Shown: positions 49,710 through 61,136 of the stretch, piece after piece
Layout of the letters: every line of letters begins with the position of its first letter
Numbering within the stretch: position 1 is the first letter of the stretch
Origin: Amphirosellinia nigrospora
Lineage: Eukaryota; Ascomycota; Sordariomycetes; Xylariales; Xylariaceae
Direction: 5' to 3'
Length of the DNA stretch: 64,000 bases
Assembly (NCBI GenBank): GCA_004123355.1
Contig: SCHM01000001.1
Coordinates: 10,612,193-10,676,192, forward strand
Translations under genes and position numbers: made by a program
Notes under the pieces: model-generated
Databases searched by the model: none
Told to the model about the DNA's origin: nothing
What the model saw: only the letters and a program-made list of their open reading frames with translations

Positions 49710-51239
49710 TGCTGATCCAAATGGCGCGTATCACTTCATCCTCGTAGGTTGCCCATCTGCAATAGCGAGTGCAAGTATGCGTAGTGGTGAGGCGAGTAAT
49801 TTTGAAAGGAAAACGCCCGCACATCAACAAGTGCTGTAGAGAACTGACTCAAAAGCCGTCATAAGCACAAATGCTAGTTCTGCGCTGGACTGGTTGCTTA
49901 CTCGTTAGGGCGGCAAGGTGGTAGGAAGGATCAACCCCTGTCGAATGCGACCTTATATGTATGTATGTTGTTACAGAAAGAGGTTTAGGGGAACGGAGTT
50001 GACGAACATGGGTAAGATTTTGAGTGCACCAGACAGCCATCTGCAGTACTGATACCCAAAAAGGACCAGACTTACTGTAAGATGCCGGTACTTTTTGCCG
50101 GGAACGCCAGTCTTGATCGCATCAAGACGACCTGAGATAAATCTTAGTGGAGATGCGGCTGGGCTTCATCTTACTTGTAAGATATTATCTCAAGTTATCG
50201 CGCTACATTCAGAGCCGCCATAATGTGTAGTATTTGTAGACTTACCTAAGATCTGTTCTTCACACGCTTAAATGTCTCATCGTCGAAGTTATCGCCACCA
50301 TACCTATCAATTCATTCGAACAATCAGGGACGTTTCATCAACCGCCGTCGAAGGATTCCTCACCCGCACGACGTGCATTTCGGCTCCGAGTCTAAGCTAA
50401 GCTTTTGTGCAACAGGGGTCCAGTCTAAATCCAGCCAGAGATCCACCACCTAGTGTGGACTAGCACGGTGCATGTGGCTGTCACAACATTCAAATACCAA
50501 TGCCCTTCTTAGCTAGGAATTCGTGGGGAATTTCCCGCTAAATTAGGTATACCACCAAGCAAGGCTATTTGCACTGCAACGAGGGCCTCTCAAATAGGCA
50601 GCATTTATAGCCAGACAAACGATTTTACCATACTATTAACATAGCTTGAAGATGTAGGAAGTAATGTGAGTATTACTACGAATGTTGAGTTGGCAGCTGT
50701 GTACAAAAGATTCTGTGCTTCATTATGATTACGTAAGATGATATTAGGCACGGGGTGCCGGGCGGACTCGTCTTCTGTAAGATCGACGATTTTGTTGAGC
50801 GGGGCTCACAAATTTCTCCTGGGTCAGATATAAGTACGGCTTTCAAAGGAAATCAAGCAATTAGAGTTGGTCTAATTGGCTGTATAGAGCTCCGACTATG
50901 CATTCCAATCATAAGTTTAGTGATGGGTATTTTTTTCACTACTATGAGGGAGAGAATTTTAGAAAGGCGTCTACGGAACAGGGTGAGCTTCTAAGGTAAT
51001 AAAGTATGAAGCCCGGCAGTGCCAAGCATAAGTTGACACACACCAGCTTCAAATAAAAGCAAATCACTTGAGCATAAGATGGAAATAGCTATACGACTTG
51101 AAAAGAAATAAACCTCTTCTACTTTTCACCTTTAGCTATGCTAAACACAGTAGTAGCATACTAAAAGGTATCCAAGTCACCATTACAACGCACTACAGAG
51201 ACATAGATAAATCGTTAGCAAGTCCTTGAATATACCGAA
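49710..51239. other. intergenic stretch
   Basis: AT-leaning, dense stops, no recognisable gene. The plus-strand ORF at 50755-50994 (79 codons) has no family resemblance. Confidence 0.45.
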
Positions 51240-51500
51240 TCAAACATTAGAACCAAATTCCTTGTTGCCTAATTTCCCTACCCACTTTCCTCGTTTTGTC
51301 GGGAACTCCCCAAGTTGAAGCATGTCTCCAACTGGCTCGTAGTTAGTAAGCTGCTGGAAGTCGTTCACCTGTGCACCAGCCGAATTCAATCCCAAGTCAC
51401 CATAATGAAACAGATTCCCAGCTAATCCACAGTCAATATACTGCCGGGGGTGCGCGAGAGCCTCGGTATGCGCCTGATATGGTGTGAACTTGACCTGCAA
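51240..51500 (-). CDS. orphan exon, unknown protein
   Basis: An 86-codon frame with coding-like composition (FTPYQAHTEALAHPRQYIDC, GDLGLNSAGAQVNDFQQL, ending GNKEFGSNV). Just upstream there is a plausible acceptor at about 51502. A further in-frame-looking piece (TIVADYCQLPEVHR, about 51605-51650) is followed by a GTAAAA donor. It may be the last two exons of a small or truncated gene. No family recognised. Confidence 0.35.
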   Translation of the reverse strand: MQVKFTPYQAHTEALAHPRQYIDCGLAGNLFHYGDLGLNSAGAQVNDFQQLTNYEPVGDMLQLGEFPTKRGKWVGKLGNKEFGSNV

Positions 51501-51659
51501 CTTGGTAGTCTAATTTCCCAATATTAGTTGCTGGTGGAAGCAATGAATGGCCGCACGGCTGGCGAGTGGCTAAGTGAGGTTGTAGCTATCCCACTGCTGG
51601 TATGGATGGCATTTTTACCTCGATGCACTTCAGGAAGCTGGCAGTAGTCAGCCACGATG

Positions 51660-52204
51660 GTAAGTTTTCGCGTGGTGGATATCGAAGAATGTGAGAATTT
51701 AATTGGTTAAATAATATCACAATTGCGACACGCAATAGCAAGTACTTGGGGGTACATGCCTTTCTGCATAGGGTCTCTACTGTAAGGTGGAAGAGGGTGA
51801 GACAGCCAGACGGTACCGTATTATAACTAATCCTACTCTATCTTCAAAAATTTGGTATCTATAGGTAGACAAAGATATTCATATTGTTCATTCGCGTGTT
51901 GTAGGCTTGACGTCGCCTTATTAAACGAGATCGAGGGGTAAATATTCGAGCACGTAGCAAAAGCGAGCATATTTCAGAGGCTCAAGATATCATATGTTAC
52001 TACTGATAGTCACACTTTCTCGAATCGAGAGGCTGGGCTATCCGGCCTCAAGTGTCACCTTATTATGCACCCTATAATAATTTCACCTACCCGTTACAGC
52101 CTGCTAGCAAACTTCACATATTTCTCCAATATTCAGGCTCGTATTAACAACTCTCCCCCAACTCCTCTAGACTTTACTGTCTCGTCGTGTTCTTAAGCCC
52201 TCGT
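51660..52204. other. intergenic stretch
   Basis: AT-leaning sequence with frequent stops; nothing recognised. Confidence 0.4.
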
Positions 52205-53050
52205 CTACTGCGGAATCCATTGCATGACGACGCCAAAGGTGCTCGCGCCCGGCGGTGGGTTTGTGGTCGGGTCGTCAGGGTTTACAGGCAGACGGAATTC
52301 CATCGGGATCTCCTCCGTGGCATTCGTGGGTGTGTGGTCGACGAACCACGTGAAAATGGCGGTTGAGTCCACTCCGGGAATATAGCCCGCGATATAGGTT
52401 GGCGGAGGTACGACCTGAACACGGGCATAATTAGCAAGCGACGCCTTTCTCACTTGAACCCATAACGCCTCCAGTTTCCCTCACTGCTACAAATAGTATG
52501 TCGCAAACGGGATTGCGAAGGGGCTTAGGGGTTCGCACTCACATAAGTCCACAGAGTTGTCAAGCCAGGATAGTCGTCTCCGTCACAAGTGAAATAATCC
52601 GTATATCCACACAAGAAGTCGTTTTCCTTCGTCCTCAAGCTATCACCTCCATCGACTTCGAAGACGGCGCAGTTGTCACCTTCATCCGCCACGAGGTTAC
52701 CTTTCTCGTTGAGGCATCCGACTGGTACCCCAGATACCGCAGTGACATATTGGGCTCTCCAAGTTCCGTACTTCAACCAAAGTCAGTAAATTCGGACATA
52801 AGTTAGTTCGATTGTGGGCTTAGGGAATATCTATAGCTCGGTTTACTTCACGAGCCGGGGCAGGATATCACTGCCCCTAACAATGACCGAGTCGGGGAGG
52901 GAAAGGAGACAAGAAACGATTACTCACCCCTTCAACAAGATAGATTTTTCCTGATCCCGACCAATCCCAGTTGATGTCAATATAGTCACCTTGAGCCAAT
53001 ACGGTTCCGGCTGCGAGGAGCAGCGGTGCGAGCTTTGTGTTGAATTTCAT
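52205..53050 (-). CDS. small secreted protein, unknown function
   Basis: Exons 53050-52928, 52770-52543 and 52414-52205 join in phase to 186 residues with no frame damage. The signal peptide is MKFNTKLAPLLLAAGTVLAQ. The mature protein begins DYIDINWDWSGSGKIYLVEG. It continues with a central part holding four cysteines (VGCLNEKGN, DNCAVFEVDGG, FLCGYTDYFTCDGDD) and ends in a Pro-rich segment and GVVMQWIPQ. Four cysteines in exon 2 could form two disulfides. I recognise no catalytic motif or named domain. Every splice site is canonical (GTGAGT donors, CAG/AAG acceptors) and each exon is a whole number of codons. An extracellular role is inferred from the signal peptide. Confidence 0.78.
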
Positions 53051-54210
53051 TATGCCAGGAGATGTGAGTAGCTTGTAAGAATGACTTGATTCTGAACTGG
53101 AAAGCGATTGTCTGTAGTCTTCCAACGCTTACTTATATACATATATTCATCTCATCAGCGACTCACTCAAATCATCTTTTTTTATTGATACCCAATTTTC
53201 TCTTCACGCTCGCTGCGTGGAACCTTCGCAATGGCAAATCCATTTGATGCAGCGTTGCGGCACGGAACTAAGACTCGACTCTCGTGGTTCATGCACTTGC
53301 CTCTCTCGGCCTTATCACATATTCCAAGAACCAGAATACGCCGAATTGTTCTCTGGTGCGGGTTATTAATAGAATATCTTTTACATTAAGAGATACTACT
53401 GAAGAAACATATAGTAGTTTATTATAAGACTACTTTAGCACACACCTATGTATGCTTCGGTCTATCACTTATGACTGTTAAGACATATGATGCTTTTACT
53501 CTATAGGCAACGGCTGTGCTTGGTGTGGCAAATATATAGCGATATTATGTCGAGTAGGTCTCGAAGATGGTGTGCCATTATCATAGGCCTCATAGACGCC
53601 TTCTGATAGATTTCGAGTCCACGAGCGTAGGCTCCGAAACAGCCGAAGACCCCAGTGTTTTGTGCAAAGGCCGCCCATCTTACGGGAGGAAACGCTATTG
53701 ATTACGTTATACCTCAAACAATATCGGATTATTATTAAGCTTATACGAGATACGGTTTTGATCATTCGATTTCTCGTAACAAACAAGGGTAGTTCGGAAC
53801 GAGCCGAGAAATAATTTTATGTACTATAAATAGAACGTTACGTAAGTTGTGAGGTTTAAGGTGGAAATGTTAGGAAATCAATTGTGTGGAATCCTAGTTT
53901 GATGAAATTCTAAGTCCGAGGTGATACGGAATTAATTGAGTATAATTAGCCGCCTATGGTGCTCTGAGAGCCTCAGTTTTTAAGTTCATAATGGACTTTA
54001 GATTCTAAAGGCGCCGGTAGCCCCAACAAGATCACTTAATTGAGAACAACCACAACACTACCAAAAAATAGAACGTTGTCAAGTTCATACTTGTCGCACT
54101 CATGTTAAGAGATTACAGAAGCTCATCATTAGTAATCTTTATCCAAATACTATGAATCCCGAAATTCCTTCAGTTATTAGCATCCTTTACGCCCACATTA
54201 CTGAAGGTCT
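53051..54210. other. intergenic stretch
   Basis: AT-rich, no recognisable gene; a 96-codon minus ORF (53496-53786) lacks support. Confidence 0.45.
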
Positions 54211-54671
54211 TCATAGCATGATAGTCCTATTAGTTCGTAATTCATTCATCTGAATCTCATCACGGGTTTTCCCTAGCTCTTTACGGCATTGCTTGAGTTC
54301 TTTGTTTGACCAAATGCTTCGAATAGCCGCCCCTACTACCGACTTTCGTACCTTACTGTGGTGTGTTGGATCCATTGTCAATTTGTCCAGAGCAGCCTTA
54401 ATCTTTGTCTCCGTGTTGGAGCATTCTGTCGCAGGACGTTCAATTGACTGGGCATGGCGAGGGTAACTTGAACTAAAGCCTTTTGATATGATGCTGAGCT
54501 GTTGAGGCAACCGAGGATAACTCACTGCTGCAGGCAGCAAGACTAGCAACTTCGGCGGGTTGACCCTTGATTGAAGATCGCACATCTAAATATCTCCTGA
54601 CGATTTTTCCTGCAAAATGTACCAAGCCTACGACATCCGCTGCCACAGCAAGGGCGCTGATAGGTTCCATG
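54211..54671 (-). pseudogene. fungal NLR-type N-terminal domain, solo or truncated
   Basis: Starts MEPISALAVAADVVGLVHFA and continues KIVRRYLDVRSSIKGQPAEVASLAACSSEL, then a helical tail KIKAALDKLTM and ELKQCRKELGKTRDEIQ. The opening is the hallmark of the N-terminal helical domain found on fungal NACHT/ankyrin (NLR-like) and related proteins. Here it is followed by a stop at 54211 with no NB-ARC/NACHT or repeat domain, and AT-rich DNA beyond. One base appears lost near 54480, joining HHIKR to SYPRHAQSIERP. It may be a decayed NLR or a genuine solo domain; the broken frame and AT-rich surroundings favour decay. Confidence 0.6.
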
Positions 54672-55895
54672 GTTGCGATTCTAAGGATGCCGCATAAGCC
54701 ATGATCCGGTGAAACTGGTAGTCGGGGTTTAGACACTGAGTGCCTCTAGAATAACTTGCCCACTGTTTGTTTTTGGGTAGCTTCGCGTTTCTGCCTACAT
54801 AGGAGCGAGGTTCTTTCGGTGCTCGCACATGTAAAAGGATTTGTAATTATTCATCATGCGATGTGCAGGTTAAATGTTAGGTGTTTTGTGCTCTAGAGTG
54901 AATAGAGAAACCTGCAACTGCCCATATGACTCTATTGAAACAGGTCGCGGGCTGATTTACAATACTTCAAGAGTTATATATGAGGTGAATGAATGAGGAA
55001 AAATTCGTACCCCATTCTTATATAGTCTTTATTACAAGTTGAAAGGCCAAAACCACACCCCGCGAGCGAGGCCTATATGATAATAGTATCGATGTAGCTT
55101 TGTCGCGCATTTAGGGTATAAATACGGCAGAAAATTGATTTGAGCAGATCAAAAACTTGCTGTTAGAAGAAATCTGAATGACATCTAGTTGCTAATATAG
55201 AGAATTTGCATAGTATATAGCGAGTAAGACCTCAGGGGAGACTTAGTGAAAGCTCAGAAAATGTACTTAGCTACTAAAAGGGGGTTTTATGGAAGCTTTA
55301 CAGCCCCATGTAAAAGAGGCGATTCGCTCGATTTACTGCATGCTACGAGGTAGAGTGTCGAGCCGATAATCAAGCGCTGCATGGGAGATAGAATCGTTGC
55401 GCGCGTCGCCATTGAAAATGTCTAGGGAACACGATGGTTTGTTCTCACATAATGAAGGCAGCCAGAATGAAATAAATGATTATCTCATCATCGTTACGCT
55501 TTACGTATAGGTCAAAGCGCACACCGGAATATTTATATTAATTGTGGCTGATCCCTTCCTATCAGAACTTAATTGAGCGTTCGTGGCAGGAGACACGAGC
55601 TCCTGGCTTTTAGCCTGCGCCAGATAATATGCGTGCGGCGATCATATAAACAACTACTCCACCAATTAATGACTCCACGGTCTCTGGTTTGAGTAACAGA
55701 AGCTGGTTGAGCACCGGAGAAATTATATGCGGGAATGGAACTACTACCACGAATCATACTTGGCGACAAGTACAGGCACCATGATATAAGACCAGCATAT
55801 GCCGGCGTGACTATGCTGCTCTTCACTAGCTGTAGATCAACTCACGACGTTAACCAGGTACTATCTTCACTGCCGAGGGCTGGAAAACAGACAAG
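54672..55895. other. AT-rich intergenic stretch
   Basis: No recognisable gene between the NLR-type remnant and AA9. The minus ORF at 55569-55826 has no support. Confidence 0.45.
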
Positions 55896-56715
55896 ATGAA
55901 GGCTTTCTACCCCTCGTACCGCTCTTTGCTACGGGCATATCACCCGTGAGTGCACACTGGGTATACAACCAACTCATCATCAACGGCGAATTCGCCGGGG
56001 AGCCGTACCAATACATCCGCCCATCACTAGACGGGAACAACTTCCTCTCCAACGTGAACTCGACCGACATGCGATGCAACGTCGGCGGCGGCTCAGGGGT
56101 CACCAACAACACCGAGACAGCAATGGTGCGAGCAGGCGACGAGCTCGGCTTCGGCATCGACTCGACGTTCGGACACCCGGGGATCCAACAAGTCTACATC
56201 TCGCGCGCGCCCGAGCCGCCACCGAATATCTCGTCGTCGCTGTCATCTTACGACGGCTCGGGCGGCTGGGCGCGCATCTACTCCCTCACGACAACCCCGA
56301 CGTGGCCGAACGGCACGGGGACGGTGGGCAAGAACAGCTTCGCGGAAGCGCGCCCGGGCGCCGTCGACTGGGCGACGCATAAGCTGACGTCGTTCCTGTT
56401 CACGCTGCCGGCCGAGACGCCGGCGGGCGAGTACCTGCTGCGCGCGGAGGGGATGGCGGTCCACGCGGCGCATAAGCCGGGGGAGCCCAGTTCTACGTCT
56501 CGTGCGCGCAGATCCGTGTTATAAACGACCTACGAGCGGATAATTATAAGAGCTCCGAGCCTGGTCCCCTTGTTAGGATCCCCGGAGTGTATCGTGGGAA
56601 TGAGCCCGGGGTGTTGCTCCCGGTGTTCTGGTCTAGCCTGACGAGGTATACGACGGCTGGACCCGCACTATGGCCTCCCGGAACGAAGGAGGAACATGTT
56701 GCGAAGCACCTGTAA
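55896..56715 (+). CDS. AA9 lytic polysaccharide monooxygenase
   Basis: Intronless, about 273 residues after restoring two bases (T run 55904-55906 and G run 56479-56483). The signal peptide (MKAFLPLVPLFATGISPVSA) is followed directly by His21, the N-terminal copper ligand of AA9 enzymes. The second copper histidine is His94 in STFGHPGIQQVYIS. The axial Tyr lies in the AA9 motif GGAQFYVSCAQI. Other family blocks: DMRCNVGG, AGDELGF and GEYLLRAEGMAVHAA. AA9 enzymes oxidatively cleave cellulose and some hemicelluloses outside the cell. There is no carbohydrate-binding module. Uncorrected, the signal peptide is out of frame with the mature protein and the C-terminus ends early at 56522. Confidence 0.9.
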
Positions 56716-57386
56716 GGGTCTTCATCTATATCAAGCTAAGAGACACGAGGGCGGCGTGTATGGCATAGAAGGCGTACATACATTTGCGAGGTGGGTATGT
56801 TTTGAGACTGGTTAGATGTAGACTGGGTAGACCGAATAGACGAAGCTCTATGTGAGAGTATCTCATCCGCCTAGACCTATCTTACGAAATAAAAATGAGA
56901 CTTGATGAGAGTAGGATATGGTGAGAACAAGATATGATGAAATCAGATATAGCAAATCGAATAGTGACGCATTCACAATATGCACACCTGAATGCTGGGT
57001 GAGTGTCTCAAGTCGGATAAGGGGACCTGAAGCTTGAGGCCCTTTCACACGACTTACCCCATACGACAATACCCGAGCGTGTACCGAGAAGAGAAATATT
57101 TCCCCGTGGCCGACGGCGGAGGAGGCGAGAGAGAAAGGTATCCACTCACTCTCCCCTTTCAGGAGGTCCCTCGGAAAATGGAGGATGGATGCGACCTTAC
57201 ATAACCGCCGCCCGTTGTACTTATTCATTCATGACCAATTTGCCAAAGATAGCATCTCATTCATTTTCTTGCACGGTGGAGACTTTTCGGGTTTTATTCA
57301 CTAGTCGTTATTTTTTTTTTTCGTTGTGAGTTCTTGCGCTATCTACTAAGTATCTGGCTACTTGCTCGAACCCCGAAAATCTTACG

Positions 57387-59540
57387 ATGCCCCTCACAAC
57401 GGCTTCCGTCTTCCCGCCGGCCTCGGCCGAGTTCGTCAAGTTCGCGGGCCGGCGTAGCGTCGTCCATAGCACGAAGGGCATCGTCGCGTGCACACAGCCA
57501 TTGGCAGCGAAATGCGGCATTCAAATACTTGACGCAGGCGGTAATTGTGTCGTGAGTAATTACGAACTTATTGTATAAAGATGGGGCCCTTTGACTAATA
57601 AGCCACACATAGGATGCGGCGGTTGCTGTTGGTATGTCTAAGATTCTAAATACCGTTTCCATTGCCTGCCTGCCTGCTCATACTCCATGAAACGGGAAGG
57701 AAATCTTTACTTATGACGATGAGAAGTGAATAAGGAGCGCTGACAAGTAACTTCTACCCCTGAAAACAGCCGCTGGCCTCAACATGACCGAGCCTTGTTC
57801 AACTGGCATCGGCGGAGACATGTTCTGCCTATTCTACGATGCCAAAACAAAGAAGATCTCGGCGCTGAACGGGTCGGGGCGGTCGGGCGCCAAGTGCACG
57901 CTTGAGACGGTACGGAAATCTCTCTGGATCCCCGATGGCCAGCCCGGTAGCATACCTACGCACAGCGTGCACGCCGTCACAGTCCCCGGTGCGGCAGCTG
58001 GCTGGTGTGATTCCGTTGCCCGCTTCGGTAGTGGCAAGGTGAGTATGGAGCAGATCCTCGCGCCCGCCATCGAGCTTGGCGAGAAGGGGTTTCCTGTTGC
58101 CGAGGGCGTAGCATATTTTGTAAGTGGGCTTGAATAATTAAAACCTCACCCGCATCGTCTTTACTTGTGATTGCATATATATATATACATGACGTCATAG
58201 GCTGATATGAGCAGTGGGATCGTTCGGAGCCCGCCATCCGCCGCGCCTCACCGAACGGCGGCGAGATGTTGAAAAAGGACCCGTCCGCGCTGGGCGGTGT
58301 GCGCGCGCCACGGGCGGGCGAGATCATGAAGAACCCCACGCTGGCCCAGACCTTCCGGGCCGTTGCGGCCGAAGGCAAAGCCGGGTTTTATCAGGGGCGC
58401 GTCGCCGAAGAACTGGTAAAAGTTGTGCAGGACCTAGGCGGGCACCTCGAACTCGGCGACCTAGCGCACCATCTCGAGGTCGGCAGCGAGCCCGTAGACG
58501 CCATCTCCCTCAAGTTCCGCGGGCAGAACGTCGCGAGGACGTTGTGGGGCCGGATCGCGGACCCCTCGCAGCAGGCGACGAACCCGGACCTCGGCCTCGA
58601 GCTCTGGGAACACCCGCCCAACGGCCAGGGTATCGTGGCACTCATGGCTTTGGGCATCCTCGAGGAGCTAGAGAAGGACGGCAAGATCCCGACGTTCGAC
58701 GTCGAGGATTTTAACACGGCGCCGTACTTACACGCCATCGTTGAGGCGCTGCGCATCGCGTTTGCGGACGCGAGCTGGTTCGTCACGGACCCGAACGTGG
58801 AGCGCGTGCCGGTCGTCGACCTTTTGTCTCGCGAGTACCTATCTTCGCGGGCGAGGGCGCTCTTCTCCGCCGACAAGGCCGGCACCATGCCCGAGCACGG
58901 GATGCCATCGCCGGCGCACCAAAGCAGCGACACGGTATACTTCGCCGTATCAGACAGCGAAGGCAACGCTGTGTCGTTCATCAACAGCAACTACAGCGGT
59001 TTCGGTACGTGCATCATTCCCAAGGGGTGCGGCTTCACGCTGCAGAACCGGGCGGGAAACTTCAGTCTGGACCCCACCGGCAAACACCCGAACATCATGG
59101 CGCCGCGCAAAAGACCCTACCACACCATCATCCCCGCCGCCGTCACAAATCTACACGACGGCAGCTTGCACTCCGTATTCGGTGTCATGGGTGGCTTTAT
59201 GCAGCCCCAAGGCCACGTCCAGGTGCTCCTTGGACAAATCGTTGGAGGGCTGAACCCGCAGCAGGCGCTTGATGCCCCGCGCGTATGTATAGGGGCTGGG
59301 ATGCCGGACGACGGCAAGGTCATCGACGCCAAGGTATTTGTTGAAGAGGGGATGCCGGAGGAGACGGTTGAGGGATTGCGAAAGCTAGGCCACAATGTCG
59401 AGATTGTGAAGGGGATGGCCAGGTCAAAGTTTGGTAGAGGCCAGATCATTCGCTGGACAACCGACCCAGTCGAGAATGACATAGGCATTTGGTCTGCGGG
59501 TAGTGATATGCGTGGTGATGGTGCGGCCTACCCGCAGTGA
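57387..59540 (+). CDS. gamma-glutamyltransferase family Ntn-hydrolase
   Basis: Exons 57387-57551, 57613-57631 (19 nt), 57770-58119 and 58201-59540 give about 624 residues with one base restored near 58215. Blocks: SVVHSTKGIVACTQPLA, LNMTEPCSTGIGGDMFCLFY, THSVHAVTVPGAAAGW, then after the processing site SSDTVYFAVSDSEGNAVSF, whose Thr (codon 58932-58934) is the expected autocleavage nucleophile, and SNYSGFGTCIIPKGCGFTLQ, FGVMGGFMQPQGHVQ. The lack of an N-terminal hydrophobic anchor and the overall sequence resemble the cytosolic YwrD/oxamate-hydrolase-like branch rather than secreted glutathione hydrolase. Glutathione or a related gamma-glutamyl amide is the likely substrate, by family. The last exon carries most of the catalytic domain without further damage. 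Confidence 0.9.
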
Positions 59541-59877
59541 AAGCCTTGCGTACCATGGATAATAGCAGGAAATCTTCGACATAGTACACGAATTGGATAA
59601 TACACATTGGCCAGTGTCGTAAACATGATATTACGATGCTCTAAAGAACATAGGCTCACAAGCGGTTATATAAGGGTGGATTTCTTAACATATAAGAGCT
59701 ATGTTAGTCCTACGAAATATAGTTAGCAACGTTGCCTAATCAAGTTCTATGGCACATACAGCACAAGTTTCGTGGTCCCAGCGAGTCTTAAGATATAGGT
59801 GTTTGTATTTATACACAACCCTCTATAAGCTTTATCGTACAAACAGAAGTGTGCGCCTTTTATGCGTGCGTATATCT

Positions 59878-60528
59878 TTAACTTGACTCAGCGGCTGAAT
59901 CTGATGAGCCCTCCGCCGGGGCTAAGACATCCTTCTCCTCGAGCATCTTAGCGAGAGATCCATCCTGGTGCATGGAAACGAGAATATCGCAGCCGCCAAC
60001 AAATTCCTTGTTAAGGTAGAGCTGAGGGATGGTGGGCCAGTCAGAGAATTCCTTGATGCCTACAAAATGACGACTCGGCGTTAGCAACACCTCTAGCTAA
60101 AAGTGTCTCAACCACGAGTACAAATCAGTCATATCCATACCTGATCGTAGGTCCTCGTCTTCTAGGACGTTGAAGGCAGCAAACTTGGCGGGGTCGACGC
60201 CTTGCAGGCCCAAGATCTGGATGCTGGCGCGCGAGAAACCACACTGGGGTGTTTCGGGAGTGCCCTTCATGAACAGCACGACGGGTGCCGAGCTAACGGC
60301 CTTCTCGATGGCTTGTCTCGTGTGGTCGGACAGCAGGCGCTGCTGGAAAGCTGTGAGGAAGGGAGCTGGCCGCGAGAGGGCTTGTCTAGCGACGGGGCGC
60401 GCTGCTTGCCGCAGGCTCTGCCGTGACGACACGCAAAGTCAGTCGATGCTTGTCCTTGACCTTGTGGTCCATATTCAACACGGGCGAGAGGAGAGACTTA
60501 CGGCTGAGAATAGAGGCCTGGAAAACAT
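59878..60528 (-). CDS. grx5: monothiol glutaredoxin GRX5, mitochondrial
   Basis: Exons 60528-60502, 60417-60141 and 60059-59878 join in phase to 161 residues with no frame damage. An Arg/Ala-rich presequence ([20 protein letters not shown]) targets mitochondria. The glutaredoxin domain has [20 protein letters not shown], with the CGFS active site at residues 68-71, then [24 protein letters not shown] glutaredoxins bind a glutathione-ligated [2Fe-2S] cluster and pass it from the ISU scaffold to client proteins. The domain is complete with an acidic C-terminal tail. It is convergent with the GGT gene upstream, and divergent from PPCDC with about 600 bp between start codons. Confidence 0.95.
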
Positions 60529-61136
60529 GGTGGTGGCGTGACTGTGGTGTGTTGAAGAGCTGCAGAATTGCGGCGGATTTCGATCGTGGATACAGCTAAC
60601 TAGCTATAGCTTTTAGACGGGAGGTACAGGCGCTGAATTCTAGGTACTACCTACGTACCTATAGGTAGATTAGGATTGCCTATTAACACAGCGCAGCCAG
60701 TAATGTGCAGGGGAATTACGCTGCCATTAACGCCCACCAACGCCCATGAACCCTGGCTGGCCAATCACAAGCCCAGCGCATTCGGCTTGTGACGGAGCTC
60801 CCAGAACAGTGGCAGGTGCTCTAAAGGACCCCGCTATCTACAGTATGACGGCCCACGACAGGTAAGGGAGGCCATGATTAATTAATGGAGATTGTTCGGC
60901 TGCCTCGCAACCACCGTTATGCTCGGCTGAACCTGCCTAAAGCAGTCAATTATACATGCAGCCCTGTGAGTAAGTGTATCGTTGGGGCTCTTTCAGGTGT
61001 CAGGCTGTTTTACAGTCGTACAAGCAAGCCATACGAACAGAACATCTATTAAACCACGACGTTCTCCCTTCATTTGTCTTGCTTTCCTCAACTTACCATT
61101 CTAAAACAACCCGTGATCGGATTCTCACATTTCACA

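Noticed and set aside
58391-58990. 199-codon minus ORF opposite the GGT gene
   Set aside because: Antisense shadow of a conserved Ntn-hydrolase exon.
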